Under the pieces are notes generated by a model. The model was not told the origin of the DNA, ran no database searches, and was given only the letters and a program-made list of their open reading frames with translations. This document shows, piece by piece, positions 24,011 through 31,004 of a stretch of DNA of 64,000 nucleotides (its first letter is position 1; the number at the start of each line of letters is the position of its first letter). The position numbers and the translations under genes were made by a program. The DNA is from an uncultured Ruminococcus sp. Its GTDB lineage: Bacteria; Bacillota; Clostridia; Oscillospirales; Ruminococcaceae. Location of the stretch: the NCBI GenBank assembly GCA_934435205.1, contig CAKSAK010000007.1, forward strand, positions 1 through 64,000, written 5' to 3'.

Positions 24011-25471
24011 TTATTTCTGAATATCGTTATCGTCAAATGGATCTCCGCATTCTGGGCAGAACTTAGGAGGATTTTTCGGATCTTCAGGCTCCCAGCCGCA
24101 CTTGTCACACTTATAAAGCGGCTCTGATGCAGGCTTTGGCTTTCCGCACTCAGCGCAGAACTTGCCCTTGTTTACTGCTCCGCATGAGCAAGTCCAGCCT
24201 ACTGGCTGCTCAGGCTTTGGTGAGCCGCAGTTTGCACAGAATTTGCCCGTGTTCTCTGTTCCGCATGAGCATTTCCATGTGTCTGCTGCTGGCTTTGGCT
24301 CAGGCTTAGGCTGTCCGCAGTTAGCACAGAATTTTCCTGTGTTCGTTGTTCCGCAAGCGCAAGTCCAGCCGTTTGCAGGTGCAGCCTGTGTTGGTGCAGC
24401 CGCTGGAGCTGCCTGCTGTGGTGCTGCCTGTGCAGCCTGCTGATTCATCATGTTCTGCTGCATCTGCTGCTGATACATCGTAGCGTCCATTGGCTGACCC
24501 ATCATGCCGCCTGCCATGCCCATGCCCATAAAGCCTGCCATAGCACCGTTTGCATTGCTTGCTGCAGCTTCTCTTGCCTTGTTGATAGACATTCTGTCCA
24601 TAGCATAGAGCATTGAAGGGTCGCTTCCAACAGTTTTTGCCTCCTGGAATTTTGCGATTCTCTGCTTTGACTCTTCGTCAACATTAAGCTCGATAGAAAG
24701 GCTGGTTACCTTGATACCCTTTGCAGCCCACTTTTCTTCAAGCTCAGCGTTCATTGCCTCTGCAAGCTCGTCAGGATACAGACCAAGCTGATCATATGGT
24801 ATCCTCTGAGCTGAAATTCTTGTAAGAGCTTTCTGGAACTTAGGCGTCATATCTGCCTTGAACTGGCTAAGAACTGCCGCACCGTCAGTGCTGTCAACTG
24901 TAAGCACCTGATTTACGTTCTGAACAACGTTCTCATAGAAGTTCATAGGGTTTACGATCTGAAGCTCATACTGTCCGTGACCCTGTGCGTTAAGAGTGAG
25001 GTTCATTTCGCCGTCTCTGAAAGGTATCTTGCCGAAGCCGATCTTGTTTCCTGGCAGAGGTCTGAGGTTTATGTAGATAAGGCGCATTGTGTTCATTGCC
25101 TGACCGCCTGCTGTAAATCTTCTGCCTATCTCCTTGATAGAAGCACCAAGGTCGCCCCAGCCGCCGCCGAGAAGTGACGGAGATACAGTTGAATCATACT
25201 TATACTGACCTGCTGTTTCCTGTGTACCGATAACAAAATCGTGTACTCTGCCGTTCTCGATAAGCAAAGCCGCCTGATTTACCGCAACGTCAAAACGTGA
25301 GCCGTTTGAGATAACGCCCTCTGTGCCGTTGTTTACAGCCTTTCCTCTCTTTACAAGAGTACCTGGCTGGCAGAGTATCTTAGTTGACATATCCTCACAT
25401 CTGAAGTACTCTACTACCTGATCGGCAAATGTTGAACCGACCGCTGATGTAAACATCTTAATAAGTCCCAT
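24011..25471 (-). CDS. SPFH-domain protein with four C-terminal zinc ribbons (YdjI / virion-core-like)
   Basis: The product has 486 residues. Residues about 1-300 form an SPFH-like domain (GTEGVISNGSRFDVAVNQ; LQIVNPMNFYENVVQNVNQV; WAAKGIKVTSLSIELNVDEE). A Met/Gln/Ala-rich linker of about 90 residues follows, then four zinc ribbons: three near-identical copies of the type CACGTTNTGKFCANCG and a longer last one (CDKCGWEP...CPECGDPF). No membrane helix is visible, so it probably assembles on the inner face of the membrane with its zinc-ribbon membrane neighbours. Comparable proteins in Bacillus (YdjI) work in PspA-linked envelope stress. AGGA lies eight bases before the ATG. Last gene of the operon. 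Confidence 0.9.
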   Translation of the reverse strand: MGLIKMFTSAVGSTFADQVVEYFRCEDMSTKILCQPGTLVKRGKAVNNGTEGVISNGSRFDVAVNQAALLIENGRVHDFVIGTQETAGQYKYDSTVSPSLLGGGWGDLGASIKEIGRRFTAGGQAMNTMRLIYINLRPLPGNKIGFGKIPFRDGEMNLTLNAQGHGQYELQIVNPMNFYENVVQNVNQVLTVDSTDGAAVLSQFKADMTPKFQKALTRISAQRIPYDQLGLYPDELAEAMNAELEEKWAAKGIKVTSLSIELNVDEESKQRIAKFQEAKTVGSDPSMLYAMDRMSINKAREAAASNANGAMAGFMGMGMAGGMMGQPMDATMYQQQMQQNMMNQQAAQAAPQQAAPAAAPTQAAPANGWTCACGTTNTGKFCANCGQPKPEPKPAADTWKCSCGTENTGKFCANCGSPKPEQPVGWTCSCGAVNKGKFCAECGKPKPASEPLYKCDKCGWEPEDPKNPPKFCPECGDPFDDNDIQK

Positions 25472-25527
25472 AGTTAAATTCCTTTCGTTGTCTGTATTAT
25501 TTCACCCCAAAGGGGTTTTAAACTTGT

Positions 25528-26247
25528 CTATCTCAGCATGGATATCCTGCTGACTTTCCATGTGCGCTCTACAGAGCTGTGTATCTCTGAACCGCAGTAA
25601 GGACAAACCGAGCCTGCGGTGTCTATAGGCGCTCCGCAGTATTGGCATATAAGGCTGGCGTTTTCGCCCTCTATCCCCATTGAGAGATAGTATGAATAAT
25701 CCGCCTCATAAATATGCTGCGCCTTTATCCCGTTTAGCTTATATTCAAGAGATACCTGAAACTTTGCCGTTGCGGCGTCATGATCTCTATGATAAGACGC
25801 CACCTGCGACTTGTGGATATGTATATCGTCATAATGCTTTGGCGTAACCGTTGACGAGTTGTCTTTCGCCATCGTGGCTACTCTCTGCTTGAACGCTTCG
25901 GTACAGTATTCAAGCTGGTTCTCGCTTGCTTCTCCGTTTATAACGAGAAAATATTTCATCACAGTGTTTTCCACAATGCTCCTTGCTATATTCTCGTCAT
26001 AGTCAGGAAAATCTCTCTTTATGTTGTTCACTACGTTAGGGTCAACATAAGTAAACTGCATGGCGTTGTTCTGTCTTTCCTCAGTTGCGTCATTTATGGT
26101 CCTTAGCAGGTCGTTGGCACGGCTCAGTTGTCTGCCAATGGCGTTCGATACCGCCTTTTTAACAGAATACACCACCGCTATACCACCGCCTATGGCGACC
26201 GCTATAACTATTATTTTTATTATAAGTGCCGTTGATATTTCAGGCAT
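25528..26247 (-). CDS. Tim44-like membrane protein with C-terminal zinc ribbon
   Basis: The product has 239 residues. One N-terminal membrane helix (about 6-30) is followed by a Tim44-like domain (DPNVVNNIKRDFPDYDENIARSI through VSLEYKLNGIKAQHIYEADY) and a C-terminal zinc ribbon (CQYCGAPIDTAGSVCPYCG). Tim44-like domains bind membranes or partner proteins. It lies between the TFIIB-type zinc-ribbon protein and the SPFH protein, and all three carry zinc ribbons, which suggests one membrane complex. Function unknown. Confidence 0.85.
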   Translation of the reverse strand: MPEISTALIIKIIVIAVAIGGGIAVVYSVKKAVSNAIGRQLSRANDLLRTINDATEERQNNAMQFTYVDPNVVNNIKRDFPDYDENIARSIVENTVMKYFLVINGEASENQLEYCTEAFKQRVATMAKDNSSTVTPKHYDDIHIHKSQVASYHRDHDAATAKFQVSLEYKLNGIKAQHIYEADYSYYLSMGIEGENASLICQYCGAPIDTAGSVCPYCGSEIHSSVERTWKVSRISMLR

Positions 26248-26265
26248 TTAGCTGATACCCCCCTG

Positions 26266-27366
26266 CTAGAATATTCCCATTATCTGAAGTATAGCTCCGA
26301 TAATATATCCGCCAACGCCCCCAAGAAGCGAGTAAGCCGCGAGCTTTCCCTTGCTTATAGGCAGGTTTCCGATAAATTTACCCGTCTGACCATTCATTGC
26401 AAAGAAATAAGGCTTATCCTGATAGGTGGTATACAAAAGCCATGTTGGAAGCATGGCGTATTTAACGTCCTTTATCTCGGTGTGCTTTTGGTATGTTTGA
26501 ACGTTTACGCTGTTGTAGTTACAAGTATTTCTAAGCTCGTCACGAGTTGTGTTCTCAATACGTTCTTTAGCCCTAGGCAGGCACTTGTCCTTATCCTCGT
26601 CATATCTTTCTGCAAGATATCCTGAAAGATAACCTGGGTTGAACGCTGTCATTTCCGAGTAATCAAAAGGCTCGATAGAGTCCATGGCGTCATCGTCAGT
26701 CTTTGAAGAAGCGTCCACAGGAACAGCTTTGAAATCGAGGTTTCCGTTTCTGTAAACTGAATAATACTTTTTCTCAGTGTATCTGTAGTTTCCAGACGTC
26801 CAAGTTCTGGTATTTATACCCTCCGCAGTGATAGCACCTTCGCAGTTTCCTGAATAGAGCCAAAACGGGATATAAACGCCCTGCATTTTATCCACTACCT
26901 TGTCGCAGTTGAAATCTTTCGGTGTAAGAGGCTTCTTGCTGAATTTTTTGAAAGCGTCCATTACCTGAGTTTTCGGCACTTTGAAAGGTATAACATAGTC
27001 AGGAGAGAAATTGTCTATTATCTGCTCTCCCATTATTACCGCATTTCCGCAGTAAACGCATACTGTTGCTGCAGTTGAGCGGTCGGTGATTATCTCCGCT
27101 CCGCAGTGTGAGCAGGTGTATTTTACAAGGTCGCTTCCTACTGTGCCGTCATTAGAAGCCTTATATTCGTCCTTATCGACCTCTTCATGCTTTTCAACGT
27201 TATCCTTGTTGAGTTCCTCCGCCTTTTTAGCGTCACCGCCTGCTTCTTCAAGGTCTTTCAAGCTAAACTGTCCGTCGCAGTATTCACATGCCCAGCAGTT
27301 TTTGTCAGCACTCCAGAAAAGCTCCGCTCCGCAGTTAGGGCATTTGTAAGAAATATTAACAGCCAT
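26266..27366 (-). CDS. TFIIB-type zinc-ribbon membrane protein (YdjG-like)
   Basis: The product has 366 residues. Two N-terminal zinc ribbons (CPNCGAELFWSADKNCWACEYC; CSHCGAEIITDRSTAATVCVYC) precede a conserved domain of about 230 residues (PFKVPKTQVMDAFKKF; GVYIPFWLYSG; YAMLPTWLLYTTYQDKPYFFAMNGQTG). The C-terminal membrane segment is LLGGVGGYIIGAILQIMGIF. This layout is that of YdjG-type proteins, which pair with SPFH/virion-core-like proteins. GGGGG lies eight bases before the ATG. It follows the TPM-remnant gene by 15 bases. Confidence 0.88.
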   Translation of the reverse strand: MAVNISYKCPNCGAELFWSADKNCWACEYCDGQFSLKDLEEAGGDAKKAEELNKDNVEKHEEVDKDEYKASNDGTVGSDLVKYTCSHCGAEIITDRSTAATVCVYCGNAVIMGEQIIDNFSPDYVIPFKVPKTQVMDAFKKFSKKPLTPKDFNCDKVVDKMQGVYIPFWLYSGNCEGAITAEGINTRTWTSGNYRYTEKKYYSVYRNGNLDFKAVPVDASSKTDDDAMDSIEPFDYSEMTAFNPGYLSGYLAERYDEDKDKCLPRAKERIENTTRDELRNTCNYNSVNVQTYQKHTEIKDVKYAMLPTWLLYTTYQDKPYFFAMNGQTGKFIGNLPISKGKLAAYSLLGGVGGYIIGAILQIMGIF

Positions 27367-27381
27367 TATCCGTACCCCCTA

Positions 27382-27666
27382 TCAATCGTCTTTTATCTTA
27401 GTCTTATCAGTGGTGGTACGCAGATAGGTGTCGTTACGCCCAGTGAGTTTAAGATTACTCTTTATGTATTTATCCGCCTTGGTAGCTTTCTGTTTTGTGC
27501 GGCTCATTGAAACAAGCACAAAGCCTGTTATAAGTCCTCCCGGTATAGCAAAGCACATACTTGTTCCCACGCTCACACTGCTGTCGGCATATGCCATGAC
27601 AGGGGTGAAAAACAAATTGCAGGAAATAAGCGCAAAGCCTAATGTTCGGTATAGCTTTTTCAACAT
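27382..27666 (-). CDS. Small membrane protein with the C-terminal tail of TPM-domain proteins (TPM domain missing)
   Basis: The product has about 94 residues. A signal peptide (MLKKLYRTLGFALISCNLFFTPVMAYA) is followed almost at once by a membrane helix and a charged tail ending DTYLRTTTDKTKIKDD. In TPM-domain (YgcG-like) proteins this tail follows a 120-150 residue TPM domain and membrane helix. Here the TPM domain is absent, yet the frame is open and the start has a strong GGGAGGAG site five bases upstream. It may be a deletion derivative or a functional miniature. It is the first gene of the SPFH operon. An upstream in-frame start (27687) would include the Shine-Dalgarno and is rejected. 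Confidence 0.72.
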   Translation of the reverse strand: MLKKLYRTLGFALISCNLFFTPVMAYADSSVSVGTSMCFAIPGGLITGFVLVSMSRTKQKATKADKYIKSNLKLTGRNDTYLRTTTDKTKIKDD

Positions 27667-27734
27667 TTTTTCTCCTCCCAACTCCATATTTTACAGCCTT
27701 ATGCTATAAAAGTAAAATATGTTCACATATATTT

Positions 27735-27763
27735 ATGATAACAGAAAACGCTTTTCATGTCAA
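27735..27763 (-). promoter_or_regulatory. promoter of the SPFH/zinc-ribbon operon
   Basis: On the minus strand, TTGACA-17-TATCAT lies about 70 bases before the first gene. A sigma-A type promoter is the best fit; I see no clear ECF-sigma site. Confidence 0.7.
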
Positions 27764-27847
27764 GAAATATGTCATAATACGTTAAAGAAACGTTCTTTTT
27801 TGTTCATTTAAACATATTTTTATACCCCTCATTGGTGTTTTTAACGA

Positions 27848-27872
27848 TTGACAGCCGTTCTGTCAGAAATCA
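27848..27872 (-). terminator. weak hairpin after the prohibitin-like gene
   Basis: On the minus strand, TGACAG and CTGTCA pair around AACGG, 4 bases beyond the stop. The T run after it is broken, so terminator strength is uncertain. Confidence 0.4.
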
Positions 27873-27875
27873 GCG

Positions 27876-28745
27876 TTATTCAGCGGTTTTCTGCTCGTCA
27901 AGGTCAAGAGATATCAGAGGGTTTGCGTCGTTAGCCACCTTAGGCAGAACGCCGTCCCATTTGTCGATGGTCTGATACTTTATAAGCTCGTTTGAAAGAG
28001 ATTCAGAGATAGTCTTGTTGGCTTCTGCCTGAGCTTCAGCCTTGGTCTTTATGGAAGTTGCCTCAGCGTCTGCGGCAATGACCTTTTTCTTAGCCTCCGC
28101 CTCAGCTACAACTATAGCCTGCTCCTGCTCGGTCTTTGTTTTCAAAAGATTCTGCTCTGCTACCTGCTTTGCCTCTATGGCTTCATTAAATTCAGATGAG
28201 AAATCAAAATTCACAATGTTGAATTTCTCTATCTCGATACCGTATTCGTCCACCTTTGAAACAAGCTGTGCCTTTATTTCCTCGCCCACCTGCGCTCTGT
28301 CAGTGATAAGCTGTTCAGCCGTATATTTTGCACATACCGACTTCATACATTCCTGCACTGTCGGCATAAGGATAACGTTCTCGTAATCTGAACCGATATT
28401 CTTGAAAATGCTTGCAGAAGAAGCCGACTTTATTCGGAAGTTCACCGCTATGGTAGAGTTCACAGTCTGCAAGTCCTTTGAAACTGCGTCAGCGTCAGCC
28501 TGATAAACTTGTATCTTGTTTGACACTGTTGTTACACGCTGTGCAAAAGGCACTTTCAGGTGCAATCCCTCGTTGAGTGCAGTGTCTGATACCTTGCCGA
28601 AGGTCGTAACAACGCCCGTGCAACCTGCCGGAACTATGGATACAGAGGATACGACCACTATTATAGCCGCAACTGCCGCCGCACAAATGCCAACGATCTT
28701 TCCTGTTTTTCTTGTTGAAATGTCAATGACCTTTTCTTTGCTCAT
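27876..28745 (-). CDS. Prohibitin-like SPFH/Band 7 membrane protein
   Basis: The product has about 289 residues. A membrane helix (about residues 14-37) is followed by an SPFH domain (SIVPAGCTGVVTTFGKVSD; LHLKVPFAQRVTTVSNKIQVYQ; FNIVNFDFSSEFNEAIEAKQVAEQ) and a Glu/Ala/Lys-rich coiled coil (about 195-255). This is the layout of prohibitins, which form rings or scaffolds in membrane domains. The ATG at 28745 with AAGGA seven bases upstream is preferred to a longer reading from 28796. It is transcribed from its own promoter just upstream of the SPFH/zinc-ribbon operon, so two SPFH systems lie side by side. Confidence 0.93.
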   Translation of the reverse strand: MSKEKVIDISTRKTGKIVGICAAAVAAIIVVVSSVSIVPAGCTGVVTTFGKVSDTALNEGLHLKVPFAQRVTTVSNKIQVYQADADAVSKDLQTVNSTIAVNFRIKSASSASIFKNIGSDYENVILMPTVQECMKSVCAKYTAEQLITDRAQVGEEIKAQLVSKVDEYGIEIEKFNIVNFDFSSEFNEAIEAKQVAEQNLLKTKTEQEQAIVVAEAEAKKKVIAADAEATSIKTKAEAQAEANKTISESLSNELIKYQTIDKWDGVLPKVANDANPLISLDLDEQKTAE

Positions 28746-28823
28746 GATTTTTTCCTTTCGTATAAAACAAAGCCTTTCGGCTTGCCGTTTCGCCAAAAGC
28801 TTTCTGTCCTTTGGTTTAATATG

Positions 28824-28852
28824 ATTATATCATAAGCCTTACAAATTAGCAA
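28824..28852 (-). promoter_or_regulatory. promoter of the prohibitin-like gene
   Basis: On the minus strand, TTGCTA-17-TATAAT. The -10 is perfect and the -35 is weak (4 of 6). The leader then contains the pairing stretches AAAGCTTTTGGC and GCCGAAAGGCTTTG. Confidence 0.6.
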
Positions 28853-29057
28853 AGTCCGACAAAGTTCGGGGAAGTCAGCGGAAGTCAGCAGTGAACAGTT
28901 TTTTTGATTTAGCTCACTGTATCTCTTGCGATCTCGCCTATTCTCGCTCGCTCAAATCCGCTCGTTATTTATGAACGAGAAATTCGGCACAGGTCTATAG
29001 CCATATTTCAATATATGTAAAAGCTAATATGTTTATATCATTGTCTGCAAAAAGGCA
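28853..29057. other. intergenic region with small hairpins
   Basis: No gene is supported. The stretch holds CAGTGA...TCACTG (about 28890-28920) and CTCGTT-ATTTAT-GAACGAG (about 28960-28980) hairpins in repeat-like sequence (TCGCTCGCTCAAATCCGCTC). Confidence 0.5.
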
Positions 29058-29092
29058 TAAAAAAATCGGACTCATTTTACTGCGTCCGAATT
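29058..29092 (-). terminator. terminator after the O-antigen-ligase-like gene
   Basis: TCGGAC pairs with GTCCGA, with a T run on the minus strand and a second on the plus strand. It lies about 75 bases beyond the stop at 29167. Confidence 0.78.
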
Positions 29093-29135
29093 TTTTATCA
29101 ATGTGATTTTTTTGTCAATGTATTGGTCAGAGAGC

Positions 29136-29159
29136 GGGCGACCCAAGGTCGCCCCTACA
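29136..29159. repeat. interspersed palindrome, copy (GGGCGACC-CAA-GGTCGCCCCTACA)
   Basis: An 8-bp palindrome with a CAA loop and the CTACA tail. It lies just after the stop of the O-antigen-ligase-like gene. Confidence 0.8.
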
Positions 29160-29166
29160 GATAGGT

Positions 29167-30669
29167 TTAGTTAGCTTTTTTCTTTGTACTGGATTTTACC
29201 GCTGTGAAACTCCACACAAGTCCAGCCGCAAGCCAGAAGTATGGTGAAGAAGTAACAGAGCTTATGTTGAAAAACGCCTGTATCAGATAGCAAAGCACTG
29301 CCGCTGATACTGCACAGCCTGTCCAGCCGTTTTTGTCTTTCATAAAGCCTGCTATAAGCTTGCACATTTTTACGATAGTCATAATAAGGAATACTATTGT
29401 AAGTGCGAAAATGATGAGTCCTCTTGACTGCAAAAGGTCGATATACTCATTATAAGAGCGGTCTATTATAGCGCCCGACTCGAATATCGTTCCCCAGTTG
29501 TCAGGACCTGTTCCCCAGATAAGGTTTTGCTCGGCGGTGTACATTCCGTCGTCCCACAGATAAGGGTATATCCACTGTTCGGTATCATCGCCTCTGCCTG
29601 TGCCTGTGATAGAAAGTCTGTCGAAGCTGTCATGGAAGATTATTTTCTCGTCCATAAGCCTGAACTCGTTTGAGGCGAAAAGTCCAGCAAAGATCCCTCC
29701 TGCGACTATAAAAGCCACAAGGCAGGCTATAAAAGGCTTCTTGTCCTTTGCAACGCCTGATTTTATGGCGGCAATAATAAGAGATATAACATAGATCGCA
29801 CCAAGTCCCAAGATAGCAGGGACAACGCAGGCGAGGATATCAGCCGCTGTCATAAGAGCAAGGGAGATACCATAGAATATCTTTCTTGCCTTTTTATCAT
29901 CGTAGAGCATACCGTTAAGCGCAAAGGCAGATATCACTGTAAGCACAGCCGCCAATGCAAAAGGCGTACACAAAAAGCCTGTTGCGATATATTCCTTTGT
30001 ATAGGTCATACCGCCTGATGAGAAGCCTGAGAATATCTCTTTGAAATAGTTTGGCACTATTTTTGCGGTGGCAGGGATAGCCTGCAAAATTCCTACGATA
30101 GCTTCAAATGCGCCTATTCCTACGATAAAGTCTGAGAGCTTTACTCTGCGGTCATCAGCCGTAACTGTCATTCCTGCGGCAAAAAGTCCCCAATATCCAA
30201 GTATGGTGAGCATACCCTCGGAGCGGTCGAGATAGCCGTAGAAAGATGTGAAGATATCCGCTGAAAGCAAGCAAGATATCACCGACAGAAGCACCACCGC
30301 AAGTGGTACGATAAGGCTCTTGTTGTCTTTAAGCTCCACCTGCTTTTTCATGTTGGCAATAAGGAAAATGATAAATCCCACAAAGCCGACCGCAAGCACA
30401 GCGGCGGATATAAAGAATATAAATTTTTCGTTTAGATAAAGAGTACGGTTGACGCTTTCGTCCATACCGTATTTGATGTTCTGTGTGAAATAATACGGAA
30501 TAGTTATCACGCACAGAACAAGCACAGCGATAATGCTGTAAACTCCGCACAGCTTTTGTGCAGACTCGGCAGACATATTCAGGATAAAATCCGACTTTTC
30601 CGAACTGCCGAAAAGGTGCTTTTTACCTTGATTGGTAGTGACCTCTTTTTTCTCTTTTGCTTTTGACAT
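29167..30669 (-). CDS. O-antigen ligase / polymerase-like (Wzy_C family) membrane protein
   Basis: The product has 500 residues and about twelve membrane segments. Near residue 400 it has the large outside loop and conserved segment of Wzy_C proteins: GTGPDNWGTIF followed by DRSYNEYIDLLQSRGLI. Such proteins join or polymerise glycans on lipid carriers outside the membrane. In a Gram-positive organism the product may be an exopolysaccharide, capsule, glycosylated protein or lipoglycan. No other glycan genes lie next to it. It stands alone between two repeat-rich intergenic regions. Confidence 0.85.
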   Translation of the reverse strand: MSKAKEKKEVTTNQGKKHLFGSSEKSDFILNMSAESAQKLCGVYSIIAVLVLCVITIPYYFTQNIKYGMDESVNRTLYLNEKFIFFISAAVLAVGFVGFIIFLIANMKKQVELKDNKSLIVPLAVVLLSVISCLLSADIFTSFYGYLDRSEGMLTILGYWGLFAAGMTVTADDRRVKLSDFIVGIGAFEAIVGILQAIPATAKIVPNYFKEIFSGFSSGGMTYTKEYIATGFLCTPFALAAVLTVISAFALNGMLYDDKKARKIFYGISLALMTAADILACVVPAILGLGAIYVISLIIAAIKSGVAKDKKPFIACLVAFIVAGGIFAGLFASNEFRLMDEKIIFHDSFDRLSITGTGRGDDTEQWIYPYLWDDGMYTAEQNLIWGTGPDNWGTIFESGAIIDRSYNEYIDLLQSRGLIIFALTIVFLIMTIVKMCKLIAGFMKDKNGWTGCAVSAAVLCYLIQAFFNISSVTSSPYFWLAAGLVWSFTAVKSSTKKKAN

Positions 30670-30710
30670 ATAAAAAATCCCCCAAAAAGCATAGATATTT
30701 TATTGTTTTA

Positions 30711-30733
30711 TGTAGGGGCGAAATGTTCGCCCG
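30711..30733. repeat. interspersed palindrome, inverted copy (TGTAGGGGCGA...TCGCCC)
   Basis: TGTAGGGGCGAAATGTTCGCC has a short loop. It is the reverse orientation of most copies and forms an inverted pair with 30816-30840. Confidence 0.78.
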
Positions 30734-30815
30734 AATTTGGTTTGACCTTTGTTTTTTTACACTTTGCATATCACATTGAAAATAGTACTCTAAAATCACA
30801 GTGATATGACCGAAA

Positions 30816-30840
30816 CGGGCGAACGCTGTTCGCCCCTACA
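30816..30840. repeat. interspersed palindrome, copy (GGGCGAAC-GCT-GTTCGCCCCTACA)
   Basis: Eight-base arms GGGCGAAC/GTTCGCCC with the CTACA tail. Confidence 0.8.
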
Positions 30841-30886
30841 AGAATATTAAATTTTAAACAAAGAAATGATAATTGAAAATTAAAAA

Positions 30887-30941
30887 TACATCGCCGCAGG
30901 CGATACCTTAATTCCTCATTCCTCACTCCTCATTCCTCATT
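30887..30941. repeat. heptamer repeat tract (CCTCATT/CCTCACT)
   Basis: CATCGCCGCAGGCGATACC is followed by about five tandem heptamers, as at 17853-17913. Confidence 0.8.
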
Positions 30942-30959
30942 AAAAAAGGGGTGGGGAAA

Positions 30960-30993
30960 TAAAAAAGCAGGCAAACCCTAAAGTCTGCCCGCT
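30960..30993 (-). terminator. rny terminator
   Basis: On the minus strand, AGCGGGCA pairs with TGCCTGCT (one G-U) and is followed by a T run, about 12 bases after the rny stop. Confidence 0.75.
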
Positions 30994-31004
30994 GTTTACA
31001 CAAT

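Larger units (their letters stand above)
30670..30959. repeat. repeat-rich intergenic region between rny and the O-antigen-ligase-like gene
   Basis: The region holds two interspersed palindromes in opposite orientation, TGTAGGGGCGAA-...-TTCGCCC (30711-30733) and GGGCGAACGCTGTTCGCCCC (30817-30836). A CATCGCCGCAGGCGATACC / CCTCATT-CCTCACT heptamer tract (30887-30941) is nearly identical to that next to rpiB. No ORF is supported. Confidence 0.75.
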
